From Acidobacteriota bacterium (GTDB taxonomy: Bacteria > Acidobacteriota > Blastocatellia > Pyrinomonadales > Pyrinomonadaceae): a DNA stretch of 8,155 nt. The notes below the pieces were generated by a model that saw only the letters and a list, made by a program, of their open reading frames with translations, was not told the origin of the DNA and made no database searches. A program made the translations under genes and the position numbers. Of the stretch, positions 6,979 through 8,155 are shown one piece after another (position 1 is the stretch's first letter; each line of letters starts with the position of its first letter). The stretch lies in the NCBI GenBank assembly GCA_003222935.1, contig QHXL01000041.1:1-8155 (forward strand), in the 5' to 3' direction.

Positions 6979-7384
6979 GTTCGAAGAAAAGCGGACGGCT
7001 CGAATTCTTGCGCGGGGCTTTACGTTGCTTGAACTGATGGTCGTGATTTCGATCATCATCATTCTGGCGGCCATTACTTTGCCACAGTATCAACGGACCA
7101 TCGTCGCAACTCGTGAAGCTGTATTGAGAAATGACTTGCGCACTATGCGTTCATTAATCGATCAGTTCGCCGCCGACAAGGGTCGCCTGCCACAGTCGCT
7201 GGAAGAACTCGCCACCGAAGGATACATGCGTGAAGTTCCAGTTGATCCCTTTACTGGAGGAACGGATTGGGCCATCACTACCGGCGAAGATCCAACATCA
7301 ACCGACGGACAGTCTGGAATGACAGACATTCACAGTAGTTCATCAGAAGTCTCAACTGAAGGAACTCCGTATAGTGAATGGTGA
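6968..7384 (+). CDS. gspG: GspG-like major pseudopilin (prepilin), compact paralogue
   Basis: This is a second prepilin of GspG type. ARG|FTLLELMVVISIIIILAA shows the peptidase site (Gly17|Phe18 from the chosen start, Glu at mature +5) and the membrane/assembly helix. Then come LRTMRSLIDQFAADKGRLPQ, LATEGYMREVPVDPFTGGTD and the terminal PYSEW, the standard GspG C-terminal layout without large insertions. GTG 6968 was chosen because GGGGAG (6955-6960) lies 7 nt upstream; it overlaps the previous gene by 11 nt, suggesting translational coupling. ATG 6953 is in frame too, but the GGGGAG would then lie inside the coding sequence. It shares the LR-x-MRS-x-ID block and the DP-x-TG block with its neighbour, so the pair probably arose by duplication. 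It is probably the principal fibre subunit; this is inferred from its compact form. Confidence 0.9.
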   Translation: MIGRFEEKRTARILARGFTLLELMVVISIIIILAAITLPQYQRTIVATREAVLRNDLRTMRSLIDQFAADKGRLPQSLEELATEGYMREVPVDPFTGGTDWAITTGEDPTSTDGQSGMTDIHSSSSEVSTEGTPYSEW

Positions 7385-7392
7385 ACATTTAA

Positions 7393-7474
7393 GATTGCAG
7401 ATTGCAGATTTCAGATTGGCTGTGTGGCTTGAGCTCACTCAAATTGAAAAATCTTCAATCTGAAATCTGCAATC
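7393..7474. repeat. Hairpin-forming inverted repeat made of 7-bp units, between gspG2 and pilM
   Basis: GATTGCAGATTTCAGATTG (7400-7418) is the exact reverse complement of 7456-7474, a perfect 19-bp inverted repeat around a 37-nt loop. The left arm is itself a heptamer array: GATTGCA (7393), GATTGCA (7400), GATTTCA (7407), GATTG (7414). The loop contains a smaller stem, TTGAG/CTCAA (7429-7442, 4-nt loop). No T-run follows, so it is not a standard terminator. A REP- or MITE-like dispersed element, or a post-transcriptional structure controlling pilM, are both possible. The right arm ends 13 nt before the pilM ATG. Confidence 0.85.
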
Positions 7475-7487
7475 ATCAATAACCTCG

Positions 7488-8155
7488 ATGGCAAATCTCA
7501 TCTCCAAACTCGTCCAACCCTGGTATCCCGCAACAGCAATCGGGCTTGATAAGGGAACCGCCTCCGTGGTCCATCTCGAGAGAGGACGTGGCAACTCGTG
7601 CACTGTTAAGCGTGCGGCAACTTTTAATCTTTCCGAGTCGATCATCAAGCCGAGTTTTGATGAACCCAACATCGAGAATCCAGGTCAGCTAGCCGCTGTC
7701 CTTGGCGAACTTGCCACCAGCGCCGGTTTGCTACGACAGAAACGTTGGTCGCTAAGTTTGCCTGAAGCAACCAGTCGAACACTGGTGTTAACAATGGATA
7801 GCCCCGCTCAATCCAGTGCCGAACTGCAAGACGTTCTAAAGTGGAAAATCGAACGCGGCTTCGGTGCCGAGCTGGATGAGTTGTCTGTCTCGAAAGAGCG
7901 TCTTCAGAAAGACTCGCAGGGTCGAGATCGATACCTGGTTATAGGCGTCAAGAAGGCAATACTCGCCGAGTATGAAAGTCTTCTGGCGTCGTTAGGATGG
8001 CGAGCGGGACTAATTCTTCCTCGTCACATTGGTGAATCGCAGTGGTTATTGAGAAACGGATCTGCTGGAGACTCCCTCTTGTTAAGCGGATCAGCCGAAG
8101 GTTTTACGGCGCTAATCCTACGGGGTAAACATCCCTTGATCGTTCGAACCGTGTA
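7488..8155 (+). CDS. pilM: PilM/GspL-like actin-fold assembly protein, N-terminal part (cut by window end)
   Basis: There are 222 codons without a stop before the window ends. The opening MANLISKLVQPWYPATAIGL followed by DKGTASVVHLERG resembles the nucleotide-binding start of PilM (the GLDxGTxSV-type actin loop). The segments LPEATSRTLVLTMD and AELQDVLKWKIERGFGAELD also match the PilM/PilN-type layout, where the latter is usually written as a regular helix before a conserved acidic patch. PilM forms a cytoplasmic ring scaffold that binds the N-terminus of PilN; GspL combines the two roles in type II systems. Which of these it is depends on the missing C-terminus: a membrane helix would indicate GspL. 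PilN- and PilO-like genes would be expected downstream (inference). No Shine-Dalgarno sequence precedes the ATG; the upstream hairpin occupies that space. Identity is by pattern and context. Confidence 0.75.
   Translation, partial: MANLISKLVQPWYPATAIGLDKGTASVVHLERGRGNSCTVKRAATFNLSESIIKPSFDEPNIENPGQLAAVLGELATSAGLLRQKRWSLSLPEATSRTLVLTMDSPAQSSAELQDVLKWKIERGFGAELDELSVSKERLQKDSQGRDRYLVIGVKKAILAEYESLLASLGWRAGLILPRHIGESQWLLRNGSAGDSLLLSGSAEGFTALILRGKHPLIVRTV

Noticed and set aside
7393..7474. CRISPR array or tRNA-like structure
   Set aside because: The repeats are 7 bp with no spacers, and the fold is a simple hairpin without tRNA features.

Overview
The window holds one plus-strand operon-like block encoding the core of a type II secretion / type IV pilus-like machine. 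The order is gspF (frame broken), gspE, gspD, gspG-like 1, gspG-like 2, pilM/gspL-like (cut by the window end). A divergent minus-strand methyltransferase gene is cut by the window start. Base composition is close to even. The GspG-type pseudopilins end in Tyr-Ser-Asp/Glu-Trp, the secretin carries a cohesin-like C-terminal domain, and the genes lie in the order F-E-D-G-G-M. Together these suggest an Acidobacteriota member (perhaps Blastocatellia-like). This is an inference from protein style, not from a marker gene.

Layout. 1-196 (minus): N-terminal dimerisation part of a SAM-dependent O-methyltransferase-like protein with a GTG start. 197-505: divergent intergenic region with an extended -10 promoter candidate and a perfect inverted repeat just upstream of it. 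506-1722: inner-membrane platform gene gspF, split into two reading frames with the switch near 1250-1262. 1738-3423: GspE ATPase, intact, with all motor motifs and the tetracysteine zinc site. 3424-3572: gap with no clear terminator. 3573-6239: secretin with signal peptide, TPR-like N-terminus, N-domains, secretin core, a linker containing a repeat, and a cohesin-like C-terminal domain. 6241-6978 and 6968-7384: two GspG-like prepilins, overlapping head to tail. 7385-7487: gap dominated by a perfect 19-bp inverted repeat built of 7-bp units. 7488-8155: start of a PilM/GspL-like actin-fold protein.

How they work together (established family knowledge): GspE hydrolyses ATP in the cytoplasm and drives GspF in the inner membrane. 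GspF assembles pseudopilins (GspG) into a periplasmic fibre. The fibre works with the outer-membrane secretin pore (GspD). PilM/GspL couples the ATPase to the membrane complex. Neither gspC nor a prepilin peptidase gene is present here. The points most worth a second look are the gspF frame break, the secretin-cohesin fusion, the divergent GspG pair, and the heptamer-built hairpin between gspG2 and pilM.
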